A DNA stretch of 64,000 nt. It comes from JAGWRA01 sp035534615. Lineage in GTDB: Bacteria; Acidobacteriota; Vicinamibacteria; Vicinamibacterales; CAVVIG01. A model generated the notes under the pieces. That model had not been told where the DNA came from. It was given only the letters and a program-made list of their open reading frames with translations, and ran no database searches. The position numbers and the translations under genes were made by a program. The stretch's first letter is position 1. Every line of letters starts with the position of its first letter. Below are positions 12,388 to 20,778 of this stretch, one piece after another. The stretch spans positions 62,001 to 126,000 of the forward strand of contig DATLRO010000082.1 of assembly GCA_035534615.1 (NCBI GenBank). Reading direction: 5' to 3'.

Positions 12388-12424
12388 GGCGCCGGACTCC
12401 GCTCCCTTCCGTTGTTCGACGCGA

Positions 12425-13918
12425 TCAGTGCCGGGCCGCCTGCGCCGCCGGCGGCAGCGGGATCCTGCCGTCGCGCATCGCGGCGTCGTAGGCGAACGCC
12501 GCGAGCACGATGGCCGATTCCTTCAGGCCGGCCTCGCTCACCCGCTCATCGGTGTCCATGTTGGTGTGATGGATCCGGGTGTCGTAGTCCGTATAGTCCC
12601 GAATCGTATTGAAGCCGGCCATCCCGGCGTGGAGGAAGCTGAGGTGATCGGTCGCCCCGATCCCCTGCATCACGTTGTGGCGGGCGCCGAGATCGCGGAA
12701 CGGCGCGAGCCAGGCGTCGAAGATCGGCTTGGCGGCCGCGTCCTGCTCCATATAGAAGCCGTAGACCGGTCCGGTCCCCGCATCGGTGTTGAAATAGACG
12801 TCGAACCGGTCGCGCGCGGCCCGGTTCTTCGTCCCGGCCAGGTACTGCTCGACGAAATGGCGCGACCCCAGCAGCCCCTGCTCTTCGCCGCTCCACAGGC
12901 CGACGCGGATCGTCCGGCGCGGCCGGGCCCCGACCGCCTTGAGAATCCGCATCGCCTCCATCACCTCGGCGGCGCCGTCCGCGTTGTCGGCCGAGCCGGT
13001 GGCGCTGTGCCACGAGTCGAGATGCGCGCCGAGCATGACGACCTGGTCCTTCAGCGCCGGGTCGGTCCCGGGCAGATCCGCGAGCACGTTGAACGTGTCG
13101 GGGTCGGCGGTGTAGTAGCGCCCCTGCACGTCGACGCGCAGCTTGACCGGCATCTTCCGCTGCAGCATCCGCAGAATCAGGTTGTACTGCTCGCCCGCCA
13201 TGACGATGCTGGGGACGGCATCGGCGCCCTCGTCCCGGCCCATGACGAACACCGTGCCATCGTCGCCGGGGCTCGGCTCGAGCACCGCGCCGACGCCCAC
13301 TTGGTGCAGGGCGTGAATGAACGCCTGCCCCGGCTTGCCGATCCGGGCCGGATCGAACGGAAAGCGCGGCGCCGTGCCGGCGGTCGGGTCGGTCGACCGC
13401 GTCGGCTGCAGGCGATCCGCCGTGATGAACGTCGTCTGCATCGGCTGGCTGAGGACGATGGCCCCCTTCAATTTCGCGCCCATGGCCAGCACGTCGGCCG
13501 CCGTCTTGTCGCCGAGATAGACCGGCGTGCCGACCAGCACCCCCGGCGTGGACGCCGACCAGCCTTCGGCGTAGCCGAGCAGCGGCGTGTAGCGCGGCGC
13601 CACCATTTCCAGCGTCAGCTTCTGCAGCGTCCAGCCGCGGCCGAACCGCCAGGGTTCGAGCCGGGCGTCGGTCAGGCCGAAGCGCCGGAGCTCGTCGCGC
13701 GCCCAGGCCGACGCCGCTTTCTGCGCGGGCGATCCGGTCAGGCGTGGACCGAACTGCGTCGTGATCGTCTGGAAGATCGCCGCCACGTGCGAGTGCTCGA
13801 GGCCTTCGCTGCGGATCTTCGCCATCATCGCCATGTCGACCGCATCGTCCGACCGGACCAGTCCGGTTCCCGCCACCACCAGCACGGCGACCGCCGCCAG
13901 CCATCGTGTTGCGTTCAC
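12425..13918 (-). CDS. M28 family metallopeptidase, carboxypeptidase Q-like, exported
   Basis: The product is 497 residues starting at GTG 13918, with AGGAG seven nt upstream. A longer ATG frame exists but has no such site. Residues 1-22 form a signal peptide. A PA-type insert ('VLVGTPVYLGDKTAADV', ~128-145) precedes the catalytic domain. The co-catalytic zinc ligands of family M28 can be read: H299 and D301 ('GAHLDSW'), D311 ('DNADG'), the Glu pair 345-346 ('WSGEEQG', base plus ligand), D379 ('NTDAG') and H450 ('RIHHTN'). Family members are aminopeptidases or dipeptidases acting on extracellular peptides. Export and the PA insert point to the periplasm or outside. It is divergent from the small RNA transcription unit at 14.05 kb. 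Confidence 0.93.
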   Translation of the reverse strand: MNATRWLAAVAVLVVAGTGLVRSDDAVDMAMMAKIRSEGLEHSHVAAIFQTITTQFGPRLTGSPAQKAASAWARDELRRFGLTDARLEPWRFGRGWTLQKLTLEMVAPRYTPLLGYAEGWSASTPGVLVGTPVYLGDKTAADVLAMGAKLKGAIVLSQPMQTTFITADRLQPTRSTDPTAGTAPRFPFDPARIGKPGQAFIHALHQVGVGAVLEPSPGDDGTVFVMGRDEGADAVPSIVMAGEQYNLILRMLQRKMPVKLRVDVQGRYYTADPDTFNVLADLPGTDPALKDQVVMLGAHLDSWHSATGSADNADGAAEVMEAMRILKAVGARPRRTIRVGLWSGEEQGLLGSRHFVEQYLAGTKNRAARDRFDVYFNTDAGTGPVYGFYMEQDAAAKPIFDAWLAPFRDLGARHNVMQGIGATDHLSFLHAGMAGFNTIRDYTDYDTRIHHTNMDTDERVSEAGLKESAIVLAAFAYDAAMRDGRIPLPPAAQAARH

Positions 13919-14014
13919 AGGTGCGCTCCTCCTGCAGGAAGGTGTGGAATGCCGGGACAGAGGATAGCACCAGATCCCCGGGCCGCGGCGGCCGGCGTCC
14001 GGGTCCCGTGCGGG

Positions 14015-14043
14015 TTGACAGCCGCGCAGCCGGCCGCTAGACT
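14015..14043 (+). promoter_or_regulatory. sigma70-type promoter for the 14.05-kb RNA
   Basis: A perfect -35 TTGACA (14015-14020) and a -10 TAGACT (14038-14043) are separated by exactly 17 nt, predicting transcription from about 14050 on the plus strand. No plus-strand protein gene follows within reach. The transcript would end at the intrinsic terminator at 14222-14252. Confidence 0.7.
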
Positions 14044-14103
14044 CGGGCCTGCTCGCCGCGCACGGCACCGACCTCGCTGATCCCGCTCGCTCCCGCACGC
14101 CGC

Positions 14104-14169
14104 ATGGTCTCCAGGACGATCTGTCCGTGTTGTTGCGCCTGTCATTGCAGGCGGGTGGGAGTGGTCTGA
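14104..14169 (+). CDS. 21-codon Cys-rich ORF inside the small RNA (speculative)
   Basis: ATG at 14104 to TGA at 14167-14169 encodes 21 residues with six Cys in nine positions (CPCCCACHC, residues 7-15), followed by two Arg. No Shine-Dalgarno is visible. Cys-rich upstream ORFs are known as translation-sensing leaders in other bacteria. Here, however, the terminator ends the transcript and no plus-strand gene lies downstream. It may be chance, since the same bases form one arm of the predicted RNA stem. Listed because the composition is striking. Confidence 0.25.
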   Translation: MVSRTICPCCCACHCRRVGVV

Positions 14170-14221
14170 CCGTGCGCGGCTGACAGCGTCTTCGCCATCA
14201 TCAACTGGCGGGTTCAACCAC

Positions 14222-14252
14222 GGCCGCTCGCCTCTGGAGCGGCCTTTTTTTT
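14222..14252 (+). terminator. intrinsic terminator
   Basis: An 8-bp perfect stem GGCCGCTC (14222-14229) / GAGCGGCC (14237-14244), with a 7-nt loop, is followed directly by eight T (14245-14252). This is the only canonical rho-independent terminator with a long T-run that I found in the window. Confidence 0.9.
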
Positions 14253-14437
14253 GGACCGGCGGCTGCCCGCCGGCCGCGGGAGTCTTCCTTGACCTCCATT
14301 CGTGCACAACGTCATCGCCAACGTGCCGGCCTCGGCCGGCGGCGGCGCGGCCGACTCTGAACGCGGCCCGCTCCCAGGCCGTGCCGCTGCTCGACGTGCG
14401 GCTGGACAAGGCGTGGACGGTCGGCCGCGTCCGGCGC

Positions 14438-16024
14438 TCACGCCTGCGGCGCCGGCTCGTGCGGCGTCGCGGCCGCCAGCGTCATGCCGATCGCGACGAT
14501 CATGCAGGCCCAGGCGAACCAGTCGCCGATCCGGTCGTAGACCGTCACCACGTGCGCCGCCGGTACGGAGGCGGCGAGCAGCACGTCGGGGGCCGCGTCG
14601 CTGCGCCGCGCGGCCACGATGCGGCCGTACGGATCGCTGACCGTCAGGCGGCCCTGCCGGGCCGTGCGCACGACACCGAACCCGCCCTCGACGCCGCGCA
14701 CGACCGCCATCCGCGCGCGCAGCCGGCCGTCGCGGACGAAGTCCGACGCCGGCACGAACAGGAGGCCGACCCCCTTCGCCGCATACTCACGGCCGACGGA
14801 CGGCACATCCAGGTCGCTGCCGATGGCGACGCCGGCCCGCCGCCCCTCGAACCCCCACACCGCCGCCGAATACCCGCGCTGATAGCCGGACTCGACCCCT
14901 TCGAACAGATGCTGCTGGAGGTAGCTGATGGCCACCTGCCCGTCGGGCGTGATGACCAGCGCCACGTTCCGTTTCGGCGAAATCCCGATCTCGTTGACGC
15001 CGGCCACGACCCACACGTGGGCGCTCGCAGCCGCCCGCGCCAGGAGGTCCTGCGCCTCGGCCCGGTCGGCGGACGTCACGCCGACGAACTTCTCCGGCAG
15101 GACCACGACCTTCGCGCCGTCGGCCGCCAGCTGCCGGATGCGGCCGGCGTAGGCACGAATCACGGACAGCGCAACGGCCGCGCGCCCGGGGTGGTCGGCG
15201 TCGCGCACCGTCGCGTCGGTCGCGGCCAGACCGACGCGCACGCCCGGCGCGTCCAGCGGAAGCGACAGCCTGACCGCCCCGAGGCCGGCCGCGAGCGCGA
15301 CGATGACGGCCGGCACGCCGGCCGCCACCAGAAAGTCGCGCGTCTCGCCGCGACGCAGCCAGGCGGTCGCGAGCCCCGACGCCACCAGCGACACGAGGAA
15401 CGTCACGCCCCAGAGGCCGACCACCGACGCGATCTGCAGGATCGGCAGCACGCCGGCCTGCGTGTAGGCGACGCTCCCGAAGCTGCCGTCGGGTGACAGC
15501 GTCGCGACCAGATAATCGGCGGCCGCCGCCAGTACCGGGAACGCGAACAACCCGACGTACGTCGGCTGCCGGCGCCAGATGTAACGGGCGGCCAGCACGA
15601 CCAGCGTGAAGACGACCGCCGGGATGAAGACCGCGCGCGCAATCACAAGGGGCGGCAGGAGGCCGTGATAGAGCTCCAGCCACGCCAGGCTGCCGAGCAG
15701 CGCGGCCGCAAATGCCGCGATCGCCGCCCGGCGCACGGAGGTCGAATACGCCACGACGAGCACGGGGGCGGGGGCCAGCCAGGCCAGGATCCAGACGTCG
15801 TGGGCGCCGGTCGACAGGAACCAGGCAAGTGCCGAAGCGAGGACGCAGAGCAGGCCGATGACGGTCTCGCGCGAACGGGTCGTGGGGCAGCCTCCCGGGG
15901 GATGAATGTACAGGGTACAACGGATGATGTGCGACGTGCGATGGACGCGATCGGCCGCGGCAGGGTTCCCGAGCCCCGGGCGCCGACGGGCCGGGCTGAA
16001 GCTCGGGGCCACAACAAAACCCAC
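14438..16024 (-). CDS. apolipoprotein N-acyltransferase-like membrane protein, nitrilase domain degenerate
   Basis: The longest frame gives 528 residues. The true start is uncertain: a hydrophobic helix begins near 'ETVIGLLCVLASALAW' (~53) and upstream residues look non-coding, with GGGAGG near 15895 but no ATG after it. The N-terminal half has about seven transmembrane helices, the C-terminal half a carbon-nitrogen hydrolase domain ending in one more helix, as in Lnt. The triad is broken. Glu is present ('VLPEKFVG'), but the Lys position of the 'YDKRHL' motif reads Gln ('YLQQHL'), and the nucleophile position of 'ICYE/ICKD' reads Gly-Ser ('AIGSDLDVP'), so there is no Cys. Catalysis by the known mechanism is therefore unlikely. 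It may be a pseudoenzyme, or act in lipoprotein processing without acyl transfer. Confidence 0.8.
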   Translation of the reverse strand: MGFVVAPSFSPARRRPGLGNPAAADRVHRTSHIIRCTLYIHPPGGCPTTRSRETVIGLLCVLASALAWFLSTGAHDVWILAWLAPAPVLVVAYSTSVRRAAIAAFAAALLGSLAWLELYHGLLPPLVIARAVFIPAVVFTLVVLAARYIWRRQPTYVGLFAFPVLAAAADYLVATLSPDGSFGSVAYTQAGVLPILQIASVVGLWGVTFLVSLVASGLATAWLRRGETRDFLVAAGVPAVIVALAAGLGAVRLSLPLDAPGVRVGLAATDATVRDADHPGRAAVALSVIRAYAGRIRQLAADGAKVVVLPEKFVGVTSADRAEAQDLLARAAASAHVWVVAGVNEIGISPKRNVALVITPDGQVAISYLQQHLFEGVESGYQRGYSAAVWGFEGRRAGVAIGSDLDVPSVGREYAAKGVGLLFVPASDFVRDGRLRARMAVVRGVEGGFGVVRTARQGRLTVSDPYGRIVAARRSDAAPDVLLAASVPAAHVVTVYDRIGDWFAWACMIVAIGMTLAAATPHEPAPQA

Positions 16025-16051
16025 CAGCGCCCTGGAGCGGCCGAGCAGAGG

Positions 16052-18562
16052 CTAGCTCGCGCGCCGCGCCGGCTCGGACGTCCGGCGCTCGAGCAGATCG
16101 CAGATCTGTTCCACGCATCGCGTCAGGTCGACCGGCTTGGCCATGAACAGGTTCGCGCCCGCCTGGTGCGACTCGCGCGCCGCGTCCTCCGGGGGCATGC
16201 CCGACATGGCGATGATCGGCACGGTCGCGCCGCCTGGCAGCGTTCGGATCTGCTGAATCACGTCCGTGCCGTGGAGGCCCGGCAGGTGCAGGTCGACCAG
16301 GACGACATCCGCACCACCCTCCCGGAACTCGGCGACGGCCCGGCGTCCGTCTTCGACCGCCGTCACCCGAAAGCCGCGCCGGCGGATCATCGTGGTGTAG
16401 AACCCGCGCAGCAGCACGTCGTCTTCGGCGATGAGGACCCGGGGCCGTTGTCCGGGCCCGACGACGCGACCGACCTCGCGCAGCAGCGTCTCGGCCGTGA
16501 CCGGCTTCTGCAGCACGGGACGCGTGCCGAGCATCGGACGCAGCTCGTCGGCGATGACCGAGAGCACGACGACCGGGGTCCCGGCAATCGTCTCGTCGGC
16601 GGCGATCGCCCGGATCGCCGCGTGGCCGCTCGACCGCGGCATGATCAGATCGATCAGCACCAGGTCCGGCCGATGGAGGCGCGTCTGCTCGACCGCGTCG
16701 TTCCCGTCGCGCGCCTCGATCACCTCGTAACCCGCCCCCTCCAGCTGCCGCCGCAGGACCAGGCGCATGTCGTCATCGTCGTCCACGACCAGGATCCGCC
16801 GGCGTGACCCGCCGGGCGCGGGAGCGGGGGCCGGCGCCTCGACCGCCGCCGGCGCCGGCACGCCGTCGCCAGCCGGCAAATCGATCGTGAACGTGGTGCC
16901 GAAGCCCGGTTCGCTGACCGCGTCGATCGTGCCGCCGTGCTGCTCCACCAGGGCTCTCGAGATCGCCAGTCCCAGGCCGGTGCCGCCGACCTGGCGGGTG
17001 GACGAGCTGTCCAGCTGCTGGAATTTCTGGAAGAGCCTGGGCAGGTCCGCCGCGTCAATCCCGCGCCCCCGGTCGTGCACGGCGAACGACAGCATCCGGC
17101 CGCGGCTCGAGACCTCGACCGTGACGACGGAGTCGGCGGGGGCGAATTTCACCGCATTCGAGAGCAGATTGACGAGCACCTGCACGATGCGATCGCCATC
17201 GACCGAAATCGGGAGCATCGTCCGGTGGACGTACGGAATGATGCGCACCCGGTTCGTCCGGGCCATGCCCGCCACGCTCTGGATCGCGGCCTCCACCAGC
17301 GCGTACGGCGCCCAGGGCGCGCGCTGCAGCTGGATGCCGCCCGCTTCGATCTTCGAGATGTCGAGGATGTCGTTGATGATGCGGATCAGCCGCTCGCAGT
17401 TGCTCAGCGCCACGTCCAGCAGCTGACGCTGCTCCTCGTCCAGCGCCGCCGCCCCTTCGTCGATGACGAGCTGCAGCGAGCCCCGGATGGACGTGAGCGG
17501 CGTACGCAGCTCGTGGCTGACGGTGGAGACGAACTCGTCCTTCATCCGCTCGATCCGCCGCCGTTCCGACACGTCGGACATGATGCCCGCGAAGTGCCGC
17601 TGCCCGCCCGCCTCGAATTCGAACAGCGACAGCTCCACCGGGAACGTCGTCCCGTCCCGGCGCTGTCCCGTCCACTCGGTGATCGTCCCGAGGCCGCGCC
17701 GGCGGACCGATTCGAGAAATTCGGACGCGTCGCCCTCCGGCCTGGTGTGCAGGACCGTCACGTGGCGGCCGACGAGCTCGCCCCGCGCGGCGCCGAACAT
17801 CCGCTCCGCCGCCGGGTTGCTCGACTCGATGATGCCGTGGTCGTTCGTCGTGATCAGCCCGGCCAGCATGTTGTCGATGATGACGCGCAGGCGGTTCTCG
17901 CTGGTCCGCAGCGCCCCGTCGGACTTCTCCAGCGCGCTCGCCTGCCGGCCCAGCCGGTAGAACGCCACCCCCAGCAGCACGGCCCCCAGGACGATGAGCC
18001 TCACCACCGCGCCCAGCACCCGCTGGCTCCCGGCCGCCAGGCGGACTTCCCGCCGCGACATGAGTGCGCGCTCGGCGTCGATCATGCTGGTGACCAGACG
18101 GCGCATCTCGTCCAGGTGGTCGCCGTGACCGGAACCGTCGAACATCGCGGCCGCGGCCTTCAAGCCGCCGGTGGTCCGCATGCCGGTGAGGCGATCGAGG
18201 CGTGCCAGCTCCGTCCGGGCCACGCCCTGCAGCGCCTGCAGGCGTGCCTGCTGATACGCCTCCCCGGCCACCAGCGGACCGAGATGCCGCAACTGCGCCT
18301 CGATCGCGCTGCGCGCCGTCTCGTACGCCGCCAGCCGCGCGGGATTACCGGACAGCAGAAAGCCGCGAGCGCCGGTCTCCCCCTGATCGATCGCGGCCCG
18401 CGTGTCGGACAGGCTGGCGAGCACGTCCTGGCCGTGCAGGAGCCATCGGGTCCTGTTCAGGTAGGACTCGACCTGAATCAGGGAAATCAGGCCGGCGATC
18501 ACCATCAGGGCGAGACCGGCCAGAAAGGCGGCGACCAGCCGGCGGCGCGTCGGAGAGGTCAC
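16052..18562 (-). CDS. membrane hybrid histidine kinase: CHASE3-PAS-HisKA-HATPase-REC-REC
   Basis: The product is 836 residues starting at GTG 18562, which overlaps the stop of the upstream receiver gene by four bases (GTGA). A transmembrane helix (~9-31), a CHASE3-like periplasmic helical domain (~35-180, including 'GETGARGFLLSG') and a second helix (~183-203) form the input. A PAS domain covers ~222-335. HisKA has H350 ('VSHELRTPL'), and the HATPase ends with 'GTGLGLAIS'. A Pro/Ala linker leads to two receivers with phospho-Asp at 638 ('LVLIDLIMP') and 757 ('VVLVDLHLP'). It is the last gene of a three-gene phosphorelay set and should sense envelope or periplasmic conditions. The ligand is unknown. 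Confidence 0.93.
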   Translation of the reverse strand: MTSPTRRRLVAAFLAGLALMVIAGLISLIQVESYLNRTRWLLHGQDVLASLSDTRAAIDQGETGARGFLLSGNPARLAAYETARSAIEAQLRHLGPLVAGEAYQQARLQALQGVARTELARLDRLTGMRTTGGLKAAAAMFDGSGHGDHLDEMRRLVTSMIDAERALMSRREVRLAAGSQRVLGAVVRLIVLGAVLLGVAFYRLGRQASALEKSDGALRTSENRLRVIIDNMLAGLITTNDHGIIESSNPAAERMFGAARGELVGRHVTVLHTRPEGDASEFLESVRRRGLGTITEWTGQRRDGTTFPVELSLFEFEAGGQRHFAGIMSDVSERRRIERMKDEFVSTVSHELRTPLTSIRGSLQLVIDEGAAALDEEQRQLLDVALSNCERLIRIINDILDISKIEAGGIQLQRAPWAPYALVEAAIQSVAGMARTNRVRIIPYVHRTMLPISVDGDRIVQVLVNLLSNAVKFAPADSVVTVEVSSRGRMLSFAVHDRGRGIDAADLPRLFQKFQQLDSSSTRQVGGTGLGLAISRALVEQHGGTIDAVSEPGFGTTFTIDLPAGDGVPAPAAVEAPAPAPAPGGSRRRILVVDDDDDMRLVLRRQLEGAGYEVIEARDGNDAVEQTRLHRPDLVLIDLIMPRSSGHAAIRAIAADETIAGTPVVVLSVIADELRPMLGTRPVLQKPVTAETLLREVGRVVGPGQRPRVLIAEDDVLLRGFYTTMIRRRGFRVTAVEDGRRAVAEFREGGADVVLVDLHLPGLHGTDVIQQIRTLPGGATVPIIAMSGMPPEDAARESHQAGANLFMAKPVDLTRCVEQICDLLERRTSEPARRAS

Positions 18563-18957
18563 GCCGGCGCTCCCCGCCCGCCAGCCTCCCGGGCCTCGAG
18601 AATCGTCGCGACGCGTGCGCCGAGCCGCAGGGCGTCGAACGGCTTCACGATGTAACCGGCCGCGCCGAGCGCCAGCCCCCGCGTCACCTCCGACTCCTGG
18701 GATTTGGCGGTCAGGAAGATCACGGGAATGTCCCGCGTCGCCGGGTCGTCCTTCAACTGCCGGCAGGTTTCCGGCCCGTCCAGGCCGGGCATCATCCAGT
18801 CGAGCAGGACGACATCGGGCGGTCGCGTGCGGACGGCAGCCAGCGCCTCGATGCCGCTGCCGGCGACGGTCACGTCGAAGCCGGCCTTTTTCAGCGCCAG
18901 ACGGGCGATGAGTTGAATGTCGACGTCGTCTTCGGCCAGGAGAATGCGGGTGCTCAT
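18559..18957 (-). CDS. single-domain response regulator (CheY-like)
   Basis: The product is 132 residues and consists of a receiver domain only: acidic pocket 'LLAEDDVD', phospho-Asp in 'VVLLDWMMPG', Thr in 'VIFLTAKS' and Lys in 'YIVKPFD'. No output domain follows. It lies between the Hpt/receiver protein gene (72 bp upstream) and the CHASE3 kinase gene (4-bp overlap), so translational coupling to the kinase is expected. It probably shuttles phosphoryl groups or acts by protein-protein contact. Confidence 0.92.
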   Translation of the reverse strand: MSTRILLAEDDVDIQLIARLALKKAGFDVTVAGSGIEALAAVRTRPPDVVLLDWMMPGLDGPETCRQLKDDPATRDIPVIFLTAKSQESEVTRGLALGAAGYIVKPFDALRLGARVATILEAREAGGRGAPA

Positions 18958-19028
18958 GAGCCTCAGCGCCTTCGCCGCCGTCCCGTGCGGGACGTCCGGA
19001 CCGTCCGGGCGTCCCCGGGGTCAGGCGG

Positions 19029-20573
19029 CTAGCTCAGCAGGCGCCGGACCCTTACTGCAATCTCAATCGGCCGGAACGGCTTGACCACGTAATCGTCCGC
19101 TCCCAGACCGACGGCCCGGCGGACATCGTCGGCCCGTCCGCTGGCGGAAAGCACCAGCACACGCGGCTTGGTCTGGCGCTGCCGGCCCAGCTCCTCGAGC
19201 ACGTCCAGGCCGGTCATATCCGGCATCATGAGGTCCAGGATCAGGAGATTCGGACGCTCCCTGATCACCGCGTCGACCGCCGACCGCCCGTCGCGGCAGA
19301 GGGTCGTTTCGTAGCCGGCCGCCCGCAGCTGCGCATCCACGAGCCGGGTGACCTCCGGATCGTCCTCCGCCACGACGATCCGCCCGCGCGACCGCGGCGC
19401 GGAGCCTTTGGTCACGTCGGTCCGCGTCCCAGCCAGGCTGCCGGCCTGGCGCGTCCGGGCCAGCGCCTCGTCCGCTTCCGCGAGCAGCGATTCCAGGTCG
19501 AGCTGACCCGCGCCACCCGTCCCGACCACCCCGGCGCACGGCAGCGTGCCGTCGGCCCCCTGCACGGCGTCGAGCGTGTGTCGCAGTTGCGCGACGACCT
19601 GTCCGGCCGAGCGGTTGGGCAGCAGGAGGAGGAGATAGGTGCCCCGGTAGCGCGCGGCGAGATCCTGCGCGCGCAGGCGGCTCAGGATCGGCTGCACGTC
19701 GGCGCCGTCCGGCATGCGGATCAGCGCCATCGACACCGCGCGCCGCTCGAGGATGTCGCGCGCCGCGGGCAGAAAGGCCTCGAACGACAGGAGGGCGCCG
19801 GATCGCGCCTCGCCGGCCGGGACGGAGGCCGGTGCGGTCTTCCGGCGATCCAGCATCACCGCCAGCCGCAGCGTGAGCCGCTGCGCGTCGACCGGCTTCT
19901 CCAGATAGTCGTCCGCCCCGAGCGCCTTGGCCAGCGCACGGTCGGCGGCGGCGGCACGCGTCGTCACGAACATGACCGGCACGTACGACAGGGCGCTGGC
20001 CTTGATGGCGCGGCACAGGGCATAGCCGTCGACGCCCGGCAGCTGCACGTCGAGAATGATCGCATCCGGAGGCCGCTCGGTCGCGGTGGCCAGCGCGTCT
20101 TCAGCCGACGCCACGCCGATCGGCCGGTACCCGGCCTCGGTCAGCCACGCCAGCATCAACGTCCGCTGCTCCGGGTCGTCCTCGACGACCATGATGCGCC
20201 CCGGGCCGGCCGGAACCGGGCCCCCCTCCCGCGGCAGCGCCGCCGCCTCGTCCAGCCGGAACGCGTCGCGCAGCGCGTCGGTCGCGGTGCGCCAGGCGGG
20301 CCGGTCGATCGGCGCGGCCGACACCTCGATGGCGAGCTGCTCCAGCGCCGACGCCCGCGCACTGACCGATGGAAAGCCGACCGTCCCGGCCAGGCCCGCC
20401 AGCTGGTGCGCAGCCGTGCGGAGCGCATGGGGCGCCGCCTCTCCTTTCGGTTCGACGAGATCGTCGGTCAACCGCTCGATGGCGCGAATCCGTTCGTCGA
20501 AGGTGGCGACGAACCGCCTGCGCACGTCGAGCAGCGCGCGTTCAGGGTCGTCCGGGTCCTGTGTTTCTGTCAC
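19029..20573 (-). CDS. Hpt-REC-degenerate GGDEF-REC phosphorelay protein
   Basis: The product is 514 residues starting at GTG 20573. The frame is open further upstream but runs antisense to ureD and has no homology there. Residues ~15-110 are an Hpt domain with phospho-His 56 ('TAAHQLAGLAGTVGF'). Receiver 1 (~126-240) has D175. Residues ~275-380 follow the GGDEF fold, but the signature loop reads Arg-Gly-Thr-Tyr-Leu after 'AARY', so diguanylate cyclase activity is not expected. Receiver 2 (~397-514) has D447 and 'YVVKPF'. It is the first gene of a unit running into the CheY-like protein and CHASE3 hybrid kinase. The Hpt could connect the kinase's receivers to other regulators. Confidence 0.88.
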   Translation of the reverse strand: MTETQDPDDPERALLDVRRRFVATFDERIRAIERLTDDLVEPKGEAAPHALRTAAHQLAGLAGTVGFPSVSARASALEQLAIEVSAAPIDRPAWRTATDALRDAFRLDEAAALPREGGPVPAGPGRIMVVEDDPEQRTLMLAWLTEAGYRPIGVASAEDALATATERPPDAIILDVQLPGVDGYALCRAIKASALSYVPVMFVTTRAAAADRALAKALGADDYLEKPVDAQRLTLRLAVMLDRRKTAPASVPAGEARSGALLSFEAFLPAARDILERRAVSMALIRMPDGADVQPILSRLRAQDLAARYRGTYLLLLLPNRSAGQVVAQLRHTLDAVQGADGTLPCAGVVGTGGAGQLDLESLLAEADEALARTRQAGSLAGTRTDVTKGSAPRSRGRIVVAEDDPEVTRLVDAQLRAAGYETTLCRDGRSAVDAVIRERPNLLILDLMMPDMTGLDVLEELGRQRQTKPRVLVLSASGRADDVRRAVGLGADDYVVKPFRPIEIAVRVRRLLS

Positions 20574-20778
20574 GACATTCCCGTACCGCGGTGGGCGACC
20601 GGGACCGGCATCCGACACGACCCGGGTTCGCGGCGGGACTCGACAGGCGGGCGGGCGCCACCGCGCGGCCCACGCATGGCGCGGCGCCGGTGCAACATCA
20701 TCACATGTCCAGTGTAAGGCACCCGGGACCGGCCGGCCATGGCGGCGACCGCCGCCGGTTTCCGGGCGGGCGAGCCCG

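Larger units (their letters stand above)
14050..14252 (+). ncRNA. candidate small structured RNA (6S-like?), ~200 nt
   Basis: This is a self-contained transcription unit: consensus promoter, about 200 nt, strong intrinsic terminator, no ordinary gene. The RNA can close a long interrupted stem in which CCGTG-TTG (14125-14132) pairs with CAA-CACGG (14215-14223, one bulged C). CGCC (14136-14139) pairs with GGCG (14207-14210), and CTGTCA (14139-14144) can pair with TGACAG (14181-14186). An alternative hairpin CGCCTG/CAGGCG (14136-14153) excludes part of this. Length, solitary position and a long stem with a central unpaired region recall 6S RNA. I cannot confirm the family without a covariance search. 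The RNA also contains the Cys-rich ORF at 14104, so a leader or dual-function RNA is an alternative. Confidence 0.5.

Noticed and set aside
14253..14437. possible gene attenuated by the 14.2-kb terminator
   Set aside because: No plus-strand frame after the terminator has a start, a ribosome site or a recognisable product; the next gene is on the minus strand.
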